Source of the DNA: Fidelibacterota bacterium
GTDB lineage: Bacteria; Pseudomonadota; Alphaproteobacteria; Rhodospirillales; Rhodospirillaceae
DNA: 36,094 nt
Direction: 5' to 3'
Assembly: GCA_947481595.1 (NCBI GenBank)
Contig: CANKHC010000009.1
Span: forward strand, 1-36,094
Made by a program: the position numbers and the translations under genes. The notes beneath the pieces are model-generated. The model was not told the DNA's origin. It made no database searches and was given only the letters and a program-made list of their open reading frames with translations. Shown one piece after another: positions 8,475-15,764 of the stretch (its first letter is position 1; each line of letters starts with the position of its first letter).

Positions 8475-8897
8475 ATGAACAAACCGGTCGTTGAGCCGCT
8501 CAAGATCGCCGATGCCGCCGCGGGCCTGCGCCATGTCTTCGTCCGCGACCTCGTGCTCGATTGCAACATCGGTGTGCATCAGCATGAAAAAGGCCGCGTT
8601 CAGCGCGTGCGCATCAACCTCGACCTCGGCGTCACCGAAGGCGGTACCCACCACGACCGCCTCGAGAACGTGGTGTGTTACGAAGACATCGTGAAAAAGG
8701 TGCGCGCCGTCGTCGCCGACGGCCACATCAACCTGGCCGAAACCCTGGCCGAACGCATCGCCGCCCTGTGCCTGCAGGACCCCCAATGCCGCTCCGCCCG
8801 GGTCCGTGTGGAAAAGTTGGAGGTTTTCGACGATGCCGGCGCCGTCGGGGTGGAAATCGAGCGGATCTCGAGCCTACGCCCACGTCCCTGGAGCTAA
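8475..8897 (+). CDS. folB: Dihydroneopterin aldolase
   Basis: A 140-residue FolB family protein, which cleaves 7,8-dihydroneopterin to 6-hydroxymethyl-7,8-dihydropterin and glycolaldehyde in cytoplasmic folate synthesis. Motifs: HVFVRDLVLDCNIGVHQHEKG (aldolase N-terminal motif), VRINLDLGV, ENVVCYEDIVKKVRA, INLAETLAERIAALCL (carrying the conserved catalytic-region Glu) and VRVEKLEVFDDAGAVGVEIER. It is slightly longer than the usual ~120 residues because of about 20 extra N-terminal residues. A strong ribosome site, AAGGAG, overlaps the stop of the upstream SDR gene. Confidence 0.92.
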   Translation: MNKPVVEPLKIADAAAGLRHVFVRDLVLDCNIGVHQHEKGRVQRVRINLDLGVTEGGTHHDRLENVVCYEDIVKKVRAVVADGHINLAETLAERIAALCLQDPQCRSARVRVEKLEVFDDAGAVGVEIERISSLRPRPWS

Positions 8898-9390
8898 TGC
8901 ACATCCGTGCATTCCCTAGCGGGTTGCAGGGCAAATAAGTCAGGCCCAGCGCAAAAACGTCATGGTTTCCGCCAGTCGAATCGTGGCCGAGTCATTTCCG
9001 GAGAAGGCCTGTCAAGCAAAGTTGTTCACATCGGGCGGCTTCTGCCCTAACACGCAGTAAGCTTTTCGCGGACTTCGGTGTGAGTCGCACGAAGCCTTCG
9101 GGCCCGGCTAAAAAACCTAAATATTTCAATGGCCTGTTTTTTGTGCCCAGAAATTGGGCAGGTGGGGCAGACGCCATATTCTCTGCCGTACGGGATGACC
9201 TCCCGGTGCTTTTTCAACAGACTTATCCACAGTTTTCGTGGATATCCGCCCGGGGGATTTTCACCACCGGGTCTTGCCGATATTTCAGCGGGGTGACGGT
9301 CTTTTGTGGCCCGTTTGGACATGGATTTGCGCCCATTCCCAAGCCGCCCCCTCGCGTTGACGGCACGGGGCAAAGGTTCCACATAAGGCC
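8898..9390. other. 493-bp intergenic region between folB and uvrC
   Basis: This is the longest gene-free stretch in the window. It holds three GANTC sites (8978-8982, 8989-8993, 9082-9086), an AT-rich segment around 9109-9145, a 6-bp stem hairpin TGCCCA-GAAAT-TGGGCA around 9143-9159 and a DnaA-box dyad (9223-9244). Open frames cross it on both strands, but none has recognisable protein features or a convincing start. A non-coding RNA cannot be excluded. The uvrC promoter must lie in its right part. Confidence 0.6.
9223..9244. promoter_or_regulatory. DnaA box within an inverted repeat
   Basis: A perfect DnaA box, TTATCCACA (9223-9231), lies inside a 7-bp inverted repeat TATCCAC / GTGGATA (9224-9230 and 9238-9244). 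Two box-like half-sites therefore face each other across 7 bases, 146 bp before the uvrC start. DnaA acts as a transcription factor as well as an initiator, so transcriptional control of uvrC is possible (inference). Confidence 0.5.
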
Positions 9391-11301
9391 ATGCGCCCAG
9401 AGACGCCCTCCGAGCCTCCTTCGGACACCTCACCAGCAGACGTTGAACCGGAAAAGCCGCGGGCTGGGCTCGCGGTCCTGGCGGAGTTCGTCAAAACCTT
9501 CCCGCAGAAACCCGGCGTCTACCGCATGAGCAACGCCGCCGGCGACGTGCTTTACGTCGGCAAGGCCAAGAACCTCAAAAAGCGGGTGGGCAGCTACCTC
9601 AACATCGAGCGTATGGCGCTGCGCCTGCAGCGCATGGTCTTCGATACCCACGTCTGCGAAGTGGTGATCACCCACACCGAGGCCGAAGCGCTGCTGCTGG
9701 AAAGCAACCTCATCAAGCAGCTGAAGCCGCGCTACAACATCCTACTGCGCGACGATAAGTCGTTCCCCTACATCATGATCCCGGGCGGCCATCCCTATCC
9801 CCGCATCGTCAAGCATCGGGGGGCGCGTCAGAAGGACAACGAATACTTCGGCCCCTTCGCCTCGGCCGGCGCCGTTAACGGCACGCTCGCGAGCCTGCAA
9901 AAGGTGTTTCTGCTGCGCAGTTGCACCGACACGGTCTTCGCCAACCGCGCGCGGCCGTGCCTGCTGTATCAGATCAAGCGTTGCGCGGCGCCGTGCGTGG
10001 GCAAGATCACCGAATCCGACTACGGCGTGCTTTTGCATCAGGCGCGCGAGTTCCTGACCGGCGACAGCCGCGCGGTCCAAGCCGATCTCGCGCGGCGCAT
10101 GGACGAAGCCGCGGGCGCGCTGCAGTACGAAGCCGCCGCAGAGTTGCGCGACCGCATCCGCGCGATGACGGCCGTACAGGCGCACCAGGACATCAACGTG
10201 CAAAGTCTGGGCGAGGCCGACGTCGTCGCCCTTCACCGCGCCGGCGGGCATTCCTGCGTGCAGGTGTTCTTTTTCCGCGGGGGACAGAACTTCGGCAACC
10301 GCGCCTATTTCCCTTTCCATGCCGCCGATGACAGCGATGGGGAAATCCTCGAAGCCTTCATCGGCCAGTTCTATGCCTCGGCGATGCCGCCGCGCGAGGT
10401 TCTGGTCAACGTCACCCTGCCAAATGTCGAGATCCTGGCCGAAGCCCTGGGCATCAAAGCGGGGCGTTCGGTCACCGTCACGCAGCCGCAGCGCGGCGAC
10501 CGGAAGAAGCTGGTCGATCACGCCGCGACCAACGCGCGCGAAGCGCTGCAGCGCCGCATGGCCGAGAACACCGCCCAACGCAAACTGCTCGAAGGGACCG
10601 CCGAGGTCTTCGCGCTGGCCACCGCCCCGGACCGCATCGAGGTCTACGACAACTCCCACATCTCCGGCACGCACATGGTCGGTGCGATGATCGTGGCGGG
10701 GCCGGGCGGGCTGGTCAAAAACGCGTACCGCAAGTTCAACATCAAGACCGTCGATTTGGCCCCCGGCGACGACTACGGCGCCATGCGCGAGGTGTTGACG
10801 CGCCGCTTCGCCCGCGCCCAAAAAGAGGACCCCGAACGCAAGCTCGGGACCTGGCCCGACCTGGTGCTGCTCGACGGCGGGCAGGGCCAGTTGAACGCGG
10901 GGTTAAAGGTCCTGGCCGACTTAGGCATCAGCGACCTGTGTGTCGCGGGCATCGCCAAGGGCCCCGACCGTAACGCCGGGCGCGAGCAATTCTTCATGCC
11001 GGGCAAGGAGCCCTTCATGCTCCCGCCCAACCATCCGGTGCTCTATTTCCTGCAGCGTTTGCGCGACGAAGCGCACCGCTTCGCCATCAGCGCACATCGG
11101 GCAAAACGCTCGAAAGCCATCGGCCAGTCGCTGCTCGATGAAGTCACGGGCATCGGGCCTGAGCGCAAGAAGGCACTTTTACGACATTTCGGCTCGGCGC
11201 GGGATGTGGCGGCCGCCGGCCTGCAAGACTTGCGCGCGGTTCCCGGAATCAGTGCAGCGACGGCAAAAAAAATCTATGAACACTTCCACCCGGACGGCTA
11301 A
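9391..11301 (+). CDS. uvrC: Excinuclease ABC subunit C
   Basis: A 636-residue UvrC, which makes both incisions around DNA lesions in nucleotide excision repair after UvrAB recognition. A ~25-residue polar N-terminal extension precedes the GIY-YIG nuclease domain (about 35-115: KPGVYRMSNAAGDVLYVGKAKNLKKRVGSY). Next come the cysteine-bearing region (RSCTDTVF, RPCLLYQIKRCAAPCVG), the UVR motif that contacts UvrB (about 222-256, ALQYEAAAELRDRIR), the RNase-H-like second nuclease domain (VYDNSHISGTHMVGAM, DDYGAMREVL, PDLVLLDGGQGQL) and C-terminal helix-hairpin-helix repeats (GIGPERKKALLRHFGS, VPGISAATAKKI). The length is normal. The TAA stop is also the first bases of an intergenic palindromic repeat. 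Confidence 0.97.
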   Translation: MRPETPSEPPSDTSPADVEPEKPRAGLAVLAEFVKTFPQKPGVYRMSNAAGDVLYVGKAKNLKKRVGSYLNIERMALRLQRMVFDTHVCEVVITHTEAEALLLESNLIKQLKPRYNILLRDDKSFPYIMIPGGHPYPRIVKHRGARQKDNEYFGPFASAGAVNGTLASLQKVFLLRSCTDTVFANRARPCLLYQIKRCAAPCVGKITESDYGVLLHQAREFLTGDSRAVQADLARRMDEAAGALQYEAAAELRDRIRAMTAVQAHQDINVQSLGEADVVALHRAGGHSCVQVFFFRGGQNFGNRAYFPFHAADDSDGEILEAFIGQFYASAMPPREVLVNVTLPNVEILAEALGIKAGRSVTVTQPQRGDRKKLVDHAATNAREALQRRMAENTAQRKLLEGTAEVFALATAPDRIEVYDNSHISGTHMVGAMIVAGPGGLVKNAYRKFNIKTVDLAPGDDYGAMREVLTRRFARAQKEDPERKLGTWPDLVLLDGGQGQLNAGLKVLADLGISDLCVAGIAKGPDRNAGREQFFMPGKEPFMLPPNHPVLYFLQRLRDEAHRFAISAHRAKRSKAIGQSLLDEVTGIGPERKKALLRHFGSARDVAAAGLQDLRAVPGISAATAKKIYEHFHPDG

Positions 11302-11405
11302 AGCGCGTTCGCTTGTTTTGTCGAATCGCGATCGCGCTTTAGCTTTTGATTGGTCGCATTTTCTTGGGGAAAACCGGTATCCACTTTTCCCGAAAATGCT
11401 CTAAC
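11299..11405. repeat. Palindromic intergenic repeat, alphaproteobacterial type
   Basis: About 107 bp with two nested hairpin units. The first is a perfect 9-bp inverted repeat TAAAGCGCG (11299-11307) / CGCGCTTTA (11333-11341). The second has arms GCATTTTC-tt-GGGGAAAA (11356-11373) and TTTTCCC-G-AAAATGC (11385-11399) around an ACCGGTATCC-like loop. This TTTTC...ACCGGTATCCACTTTT...GAAAATGCTC pattern resembles a dispersed intergenic repeat I recall from many alphaproteobacterial genomes (RIME-like). It lies between uvrC and pgsA and could shape mRNA ends. Only one copy occurs in this window. Confidence 0.7.
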
Positions 11406-11438
11406 ATCCCCTTCCCACTCCCGGCGACAGGACTGCGC

Positions 11439-12011
11439 GTGCTCAACCTGCCGAATATTCTGACGCTGTCGCGCATCATGATCATCCCGCTCGTGGTGAC
11501 GACGTTCTTTTTCGACAGCCCGGCCATGCGCTGGACTGCCTGTGCGCTGTTCACGGCGGCGGGCATCACCGATTTTTTCGACGGTTACTTGGCCCGCCGC
11601 GCCAACAAGGTTTCGGCTTTCGGGCGCTTCCTCGATCCCATCGCCGACAAGCTTCTGGTCGCCACCGTGCTCCTCTTGATTGTCGCCTTCGATCGTGTCG
11701 GCCGCTGGTCGTACCTGCCGGCGCTGGTCATCCTTCTGCGCGAGATCACGATCTCAGGACTGCGAGAATACCTCGCCGAACTGCATGTCAGCGTGCCCGT
11801 GACCAAGCTCGCCAAGGCCAAGACCACGGTGCAGATGGTGGCGCTCGGCTTTTTGATCGTCGGTTCTGCCTCGCCCTGGTGGATTCCGGCGGAACTGATC
11901 GGCGAGATCGGGATCTGGTTCGCGGCCCTCATCACCCTCATCACCGGTTACGACTATCTCAAGTCGGGCATCCGTTACATGGCCGGCAATCCGCCGCCCA
12001 CGGGATCGTAA
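11439..12011 (+). CDS. pgsA: CDP-diacylglycerol-glycerol-3-phosphate 3-phosphatidyltransferase
   Basis: A 190-residue membrane enzyme that makes phosphatidylglycerol phosphate from CDP-diacylglycerol and glycerol-3-phosphate. The CDP-alcohol phosphatidyltransferase signature DGx2ARx8Gx3Dx3D is complete: DGYLARRANKVSAFGRFLDP followed by IADK. The N-terminus LNLPNILTLSRI is typical of PgsA. GTG at 11439 is chosen because an AGGA ribosome site lies just upstream and the family sequence begins there. An in-frame ATG at 11346 would add 31 residues encoded by the palindromic repeat. moaD follows after 9 bp. Confidence 0.95.
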   Translation: MLNLPNILTLSRIMIIPLVVTTFFFDSPAMRWTACALFTAAGITDFFDGYLARRANKVSAFGRFLDPIADKLLVATVLLLIVAFDRVGRWSYLPALVILLREITISGLREYLAELHVSVPVTKLAKAKTTVQMVALGFLIVGSASPWWIPAELIGEIGIWFAALITLITGYDYLKSGIRYMAGNPPPTGS

Positions 12012-12020
12012 GCGGGCAGC

Positions 12021-12272
12021 ATGACGGTCCTTTACTTCGCCTGGGTGAAAGAAAAAGTCGGACTCAGCGAAGAGCAGGTCACGCCGCCCGCGTCTGTCAC
12101 CACCGTCGCCGAACTGATGGATTGGTTGGCGGCGCGCAGCGGCAACCACGCGAGCGCCTTCACTGAGCGCAAGATGATCAAAGCCGCTGTTGATCAGGTG
12201 CATGTGCCGCTGGCCTCGTCCCTGACGGGCGCACGCGAAGTGGCGTTCTTTCCGCCCGTGACCGGCGGCTAG
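12021..12272 (+). CDS. moaD: Molybdopterin synthase small subunit
   Basis: An 83-residue ubiquitin-like sulfur carrier. The protein ends in the diagnostic PPVTGG, whose terminal glycine is thiocarboxylated and donates sulfur to precursor Z (cPMP) within the MoaD-MoaE synthase. The N-terminus MTVLYFAWVKEKVG and the FFPPVTGG tail fit MoaD length and pattern. It is probably transcribed with uvrC and pgsA. moaE, its usual direct neighbour, lies 1.4 kb downstream because a minus-strand gene is inserted. The TAG stop overlaps the stop of that gene in a shared CTAG. Confidence 0.93.
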   Translation: MTVLYFAWVKEKVGLSEEQVTPPASVTTVAELMDWLAARSGNHASAFTERKMIKAAVDQVHVPLASSLTGAREVAFFPPVTGG

Positions 12273-13588
12273 TTCTTTTCCAGATAGATGTAGTGGCCCA
12301 TGACCGTGTCGGTGGCCTCCTTGCGGATCGGCTGGAGGTCCGTGCGCAGCACTGTAAATCCGGTTTGGGCGGCGAGGGCGGTCAGATAGTCGAGGTTGTG
12401 TTTGTAGTGGCCGTTGCTCGTGAGGACGAAGGTGGGCGCCGTGCCGACTTCGGCGGTGAACACAAACAATCCCTTGGTATGGAGCGCGGCCTGTGCGGCG
12501 CGGTACATGGGCGCCATGTCGCCGAGATAGACGAACACATCGGCGGCGATGGCGAGGTCGAAGCGTTCCGCCAGCGCCGGCGTTTGCTCTACCACGTTGC
12601 CGGCGACGAGTTTGTGGTAACGCCCGCGCTTGCCCGCCTCAACCAGCATCTTCTCCGAGAGATCGATGCCCACCAGGCGCGGCAGGGCGTAGTGGGTTGC
12701 AAGCGCTTCAGCCATCAGCCCGGTGCCGCAGCCCAGGTCGAGCACGCCTTGGAAGCTGTCGGGTGCAGGACGCAAACTGCGCAGGCCGGCCATCAGCAGG
12801 GACGGCGAGCCGTAGCCCAGCCGCTGTACCAAGTGCGTATCGAAGTCGGCGGCGAGGTTGTCGAAGAAGGCTTTGGCGAAGCCCGCGGCATAGGCATCCG
12901 TCGTCGGGACGCCCTCGGCCGCCGCCAGCAGGTGGCGCACCACGGGGTCGGCCGGATCGGTAGCGATCATGGCGCGGTAGCAGTCCGCGGCGCCCGCGAC
13001 GTCGCCCATGCGCCGGTAGGCGTGAGCGATGTGGTGGCGGATCTCATTCACTGCACTTGGCGCCGCCCCGCCGTGCGCGGCGATCACCGCCACGCCTCTA
13101 GCGCCGATGGCCACTGCTTCCGGCCCGCGCTGGAGTTCATTGAGGGTCTGCACCAGGGCGGCAAGCGCCTTGGCGTGCAGCGGTGCGATGGTGTGCGCCT
13201 GCTGGAAATACTGCACGGCGCGGACGCGGTCGCCGACCGCAGCGTGGGCGCGGCCGAGGTTGAACGCGGATTCCAGCAAATTGGGATTGAGCGCCAAGGC
13301 CTGGGTGAGGTGCTGGCGCGCGCCGTCAAATTCGCGCCGGTGCATCAGGATCAGGCCCAGCATCTGTTGCGCCTCGGCGCGCGTGGGCTCGATCTCCACC
13401 ACCTTGCGCCACACCGGCTCGGCTTCGTCGAATTTCCGCAGCTGCACGAGGGCGTCGCCGAACCCGCGCAGCACCAGCGCCGCGTTCGGCTCACGTTCCG
13501 CCGCCGCGCGGAAATTGCGCTCGGCCTCGGCCCAGTCGTGGCGGGCCGCGGCGGCGTTGCCCTGGGCGATGAGGTCTAGTAACTCCAT
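12269..13588 (-). CDS. TPR-repeat SAM-dependent methyltransferase
   Basis: A protein of about 439 residues. The N-terminal half is a run of tetratricopeptide repeats (roughly 5-230; for example WAEAERNFRAAAEREPN, FDEAEPVWRKVVEIEP, FDGARQHLTQALALNPN and VRAVQYFQQAHTIAP). The C-terminal half (about 245-436) is a class I methyltransferase: GVLDLGCGTGLMAEAL (SAM-binding motif I), LVGIDLSEKMLVEA (motif II) and FDLAIAADVFVYLGD. The substrate is unknown; TPR-fused methyltransferases of this kind are often annotated only generically. ATG at 13588 is used; an in-frame GTG at 13597 is an alternative. It is transcribed against moaD and moaE, between them, with a 63-bp divergent gap to moaE. Confidence 0.9.
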   Translation of the reverse strand: MELLDLIAQGNAAAARHDWAEAERNFRAAAEREPNAALVLRGFGDALVQLRKFDEAEPVWRKVVEIEPTRAEAQQMLGLILMHRREFDGARQHLTQALALNPNLLESAFNLGRAHAAVGDRVRAVQYFQQAHTIAPLHAKALAALVQTLNELQRGPEAVAIGARGVAVIAAHGGAAPSAVNEIRHHIAHAYRRMGDVAGAADCYRAMIATDPADPVVRHLLAAAEGVPTTDAYAAGFAKAFFDNLAADFDTHLVQRLGYGSPSLLMAGLRSLRPAPDSFQGVLDLGCGTGLMAEALATHYALPRLVGIDLSEKMLVEAGKRGRYHKLVAGNVVEQTPALAERFDLAIAADVFVYLGDMAPMYRAAQAALHTKGLFVFTAEVGTAPTFVLTSNGHYKHNLDYLTALAAQTGFTVLRTDLQPIRKEATDTVMGHYIYLEKN

Positions 13589-13651
13589 GGCGTTCACTAT
13601 GCCCGAGGAGGCGAGGCTTTTTCTACGCCGGACGCGGGGCTATGCTGAGCC

Positions 13652-14149
13652 ATGTCCCAAGACGACCTCTCACACAACACCCCACCTGCAATCCGCGTCC
13701 AACGCGACCCCTTCGATCCGGGTGCCGAGATCAACGCCTTCTGCGCCCGCAATGCCACCTCGGGTGGTGTGGCGACCTTCATTGGCCAGATGCGCGATTT
13801 CCGCGGGCCCGATCGCGCCGGCGGCGAAGCCGTGACGGCGATGACCCTCGATCACTACCCCGGTATGGCGGAGCGCGAGCTGGCGGCCCTGGTCGATGAG
13901 GCGCGCGGCCGCTGGCCGCTGGACGACGTGCTGGTGATCCACCGCTTCGGAAGGCTGGTGCCGGGCGACGCCATTGTCCTCGTCGCCACGGCTACGGCGC
14001 ATCGCGGCGACGCCTTTGCGTCCTGCGCTTTTCTGATGGATTGGCTGAAGACCAAGGCGCCCTTCTGGAAGAAGGAAGAAGGGGCCGATGGAGCGGCATG
14101 GGTCGAAGCGCGGGCCGCCGACGACGCCCAAGCTGCGAAGTGGAAGTAG
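13652..14149 (+). CDS. moaE: Molybdopterin synthase catalytic subunit
   Basis: A 165-residue MoaE, which converts precursor Z to molybdopterin using sulfur from MoaD. Visible family motifs: SGGVATFIGQMRDFRG, LDHYPGMAERELAALVDEA, VLVIHRFGRLVPGDAIVLVA, SAHRGDAF-like TAHRGDAFASCAFLMDWLK and the catalytic lysine segment KTKAPFWKKEE. It is slightly longer than the usual ~150 residues at both ends. Being separated from moaD by an inverted gene, it needs its own promoter in the 63-bp gap or read-through from upstream. Confidence 0.95.
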   Translation: MSQDDLSHNTPPAIRVQRDPFDPGAEINAFCARNATSGGVATFIGQMRDFRGPDRAGGEAVTAMTLDHYPGMAERELAALVDEARGRWPLDDVLVIHRFGRLVPGDAIVLVATATAHRGDAFASCAFLMDWLKTKAPFWKKEEGADGAAWVEARAADDAQAAKWK

Positions 14150-14202
14150 GCGGTTGATAGGCCGCGCTACACCGCGCTCGGCTCGTTGAATTGCGCGCGC
14201 CG

Positions 14203-15096
14203 CTACGCGGCGCTCGCCTTTGCGGCGCGGCCGATCAGCGCGTCGAAGTCCGCGATCAGGTTGCGGCAGACTTCTCCCGGCGTGAAGCGGTAGGGACCAG
14301 CTTCACTCACCGGCGTGACCTCGGCGGCGGTGCCGGTCAGGAAGCATTCCTGCGCCTTGGCCATTTCCTCCGGCATGATCGCGCGTTCGATCACCTTGTA
14401 GCCGCGCTTCTTGGCCAGCTCGATCACCGTGCGCCGCGTAATGCCGTCGAGGAAGCAGTCGGGCGTCGGCGTGTGGATCTCGCCGTTCATCACGAAGAAG
14501 ATGTTGGCGCCGGTGGCTTCGGCCACCTGGCCGCGGTAGTCGAACATCAGGGCATCGTCGAAGCCCGCGTTTTCGGCGGTGTGTTTGGACAGGGTGCAGA
14601 TCATGTAAAGGCCGGCGGCTTTGGCTTTCACCGGCGCGCAGTCCGGGGCGGGACGGCGCCACTGTGAGATCTGAAGGCGGATGCCTTTGAGCTTGGCTTC
14701 CAGGGTCCAGTAGGTCGGCCACACCCAGCAGGCGATGGCGACGTTGATCTTGGAGGCGCGGGAAGCGACACCCATCTGCTCGCTGCCGCGCCAGGCGATG
14801 GGACGCACATAGCCGTCGGAGATGTTGTTGGCGCGCAGCACTTCGTAGGTCGCTTCGTTGATCTGCTGCGGCGTGTAGGGGATCACCATGTCGAGCTGCT
14901 TGGCCGAGAAGAACAGGCGCTCGGTGTGCTCATCGAGCTTGAACATCTTGCCGCCGTAGGACCGCTCGCCTTCGAAAACGCTCGAGGCATAGTGCAGGGC
15001 GTGGGTGAGGATATGGACGTTGGCGCCGCGCCACGGGATGAGCTTGCCGTTCATCCAGATAAAGCCGTCGCGATCGTCAAAAGTCTGAGCCGCCAT
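14203..15096 (-). CDS. ilvE: Branched-chain amino acid aminotransferase
   Basis: A 297-residue class IV PLP-dependent aminotransferase, the last step of valine, leucine and isoleucine synthesis. Features: DGFIWMNGKLIPWRGANVHI, HYASSVFEGERSY, the PLP-lysine region KAKAAGLYM and the cofactor-phosphate segment GQVAEATGANIFFV, then FLDGITRRTVIELAKK and CFLTGTAAEVTPV. ATG at 15096 is chosen because AGGAG lies 7 bases upstream and the family length matches; 14 more residues could be read from upstream without such a site. A perfect 7-bp GC hairpin (14197-14213) overlaps the stop codon. It is divergent from the marR gene across 169 bp. Confidence 0.93.
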   Translation of the reverse strand: MAAQTFDDRDGFIWMNGKLIPWRGANVHILTHALHYASSVFEGERSYGGKMFKLDEHTERLFFSAKQLDMVIPYTPQQINEATYEVLRANNISDGYVRPIAWRGSEQMGVASRASKINVAIACWVWPTYWTLEAKLKGIRLQISQWRRPAPDCAPVKAKAAGLYMICTLSKHTAENAGFDDALMFDYRGQVAEATGANIFFVMNGEIHTPTPDCFLDGITRRTVIELAKKRGYKVIERAIMPEEMAKAQECFLTGTAAEVTPVSEAGPYRFTPGEVCRNLIADFDALIGRAAKASAA

Positions 15097-15151
15097 CGTC
15101 CTCTCCTGTCGTCTTCTAAGCGTCCTAAACCGTTCCAAAACGGGTGGTTTT

Positions 15152-15172
15152 GTTATTTAATTACTCAATAAC
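15152..15172. promoter_or_regulatory. Candidate MarR operator between ilvE and marR
   Basis: A perfect 6-bp inverted repeat GTTATT / AATAAC flanks a 9-base AT-rich centre, 21 bp in all. It lies in the divergent intergenic region 56 bp from the ilvE start and 94 bp from the marR start. MarR-family proteins bind AT-rich palindromes of about this size and often regulate themselves and a divergent neighbour. The assignment is by position and symmetry only. Confidence 0.4.
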
Positions 15173-15265
15173 GACAATACTGGTAACATTCTGATGGTAT
15201 TAAGTCAAGGATGCTGACATATTATCCCGGAACTATCCCGATCTGGGACCATTGAGCGCCGGACC

Positions 15266-15754
15266 ATGACTGAGCCGAAAACCATCGTCAATCCGCTGTT
15301 CCTGCGCGACGAAGACTTGCGCCAGGGGATTGAACTTCTGTTTTTTGCCTACCGGGATTTCACCGCGCGCGGCGATGCCATCCTCGCCAAACAGCATTTC
15401 GGCCGCGCCCACCACCGTGTGATCTATTTTGTCGGCCGTCATCCCGGCATCACGGTCAGCGACCTGTTGAGGATCTTGAGCATCACCAAGCAAAGCTTGT
15501 CGCGCGTGCTCAGCCAGCTGGTGCGCGAGGATTACATCCAGCAGAAGACCGGCACCGCCGACCGGCGGCAACGTTTGCTGTTCCTCACCGAAAAAGGCCG
15601 CGCCCTGGAGCATGAGTTGACCTCCGAACAGCGGACGCGCCTGGCGGCGGCTTACAAGGATGCCGGCGCGGTCGCCGTCGAAGGCTTCCGCAAAGTCATG
15701 TTGGGCGCAATGAATGCCGCCTCGCGTAAGCATTTCCAGACTTCAGAAAAGTAA
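15266..15754 (+). CDS. MarR family transcriptional regulator (PetP-like)
   Basis: A 162-residue protein with a winged-helix domain: GRAHHRVIYFVGRHPGITVSDLLRILSITKQSLSRVLSQLVREDYI holds the helix-turn-helix, and TGTADRRQRLLFLTEKG is the wing, both typical of MarR. The final ~40 residues form the dimerisation helices. The gene stops 10 bp before an OmpR-type regulator gene, the arrangement I recall for the petP-petR genes of Rhodobacter, where they sit upstream of the bc1 operon. Here they adjoin ilvE. The ligand is unknown. The dyad at 15152-15172 is a plausible operator. Confidence 0.88.
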   Translation: MTEPKTIVNPLFLRDEDLRQGIELLFFAYRDFTARGDAILAKQHFGRAHHRVIYFVGRHPGITVSDLLRILSITKQSLSRVLSQLVREDYIQQKTGTADRRQRLLFLTEKGRALEHELTSEQRTRLAAAYKDAGAVAVEGFRKVMLGAMNAASRKHFQTSEK

Positions 15755-15764
15755 GGGAACACGG

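Noticed and set aside
8898-9390. Chromosomal replication origin
   Set aside because: Only one perfect DnaA box and one facing half-site are visible, there is no TTAA-N7-TTAA CtrA site, and typical origin neighbours (dnaA, hemE, parAB) are absent.
9047-9433. Minus-strand open frame in the folB-uvrC gap, with a CPTCP segment
   Set aside because: It runs into the start of uvrC, lacks a ribosome site and has no family-like region; regulatory DNA explains the region better.
9742-10821. 359-codon minus-strand open frame inside uvrC
   Set aside because: Antisense shadow of a highly conserved gene; composition is typical of a reverse frame in GC-rich DNA.
11346-11438. Upstream ATG start for pgsA
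   Set aside because: The extra 31 codons lie in the palindromic repeat, and the family N-terminus begins at the GTG at 11439 with its own ribosome site.
12293-13579. 428-codon plus-strand open frame opposite the TPR-methyltransferase
   Set aside because: No motifs; the opposite strand has clear TPR and SAM-binding motifs.
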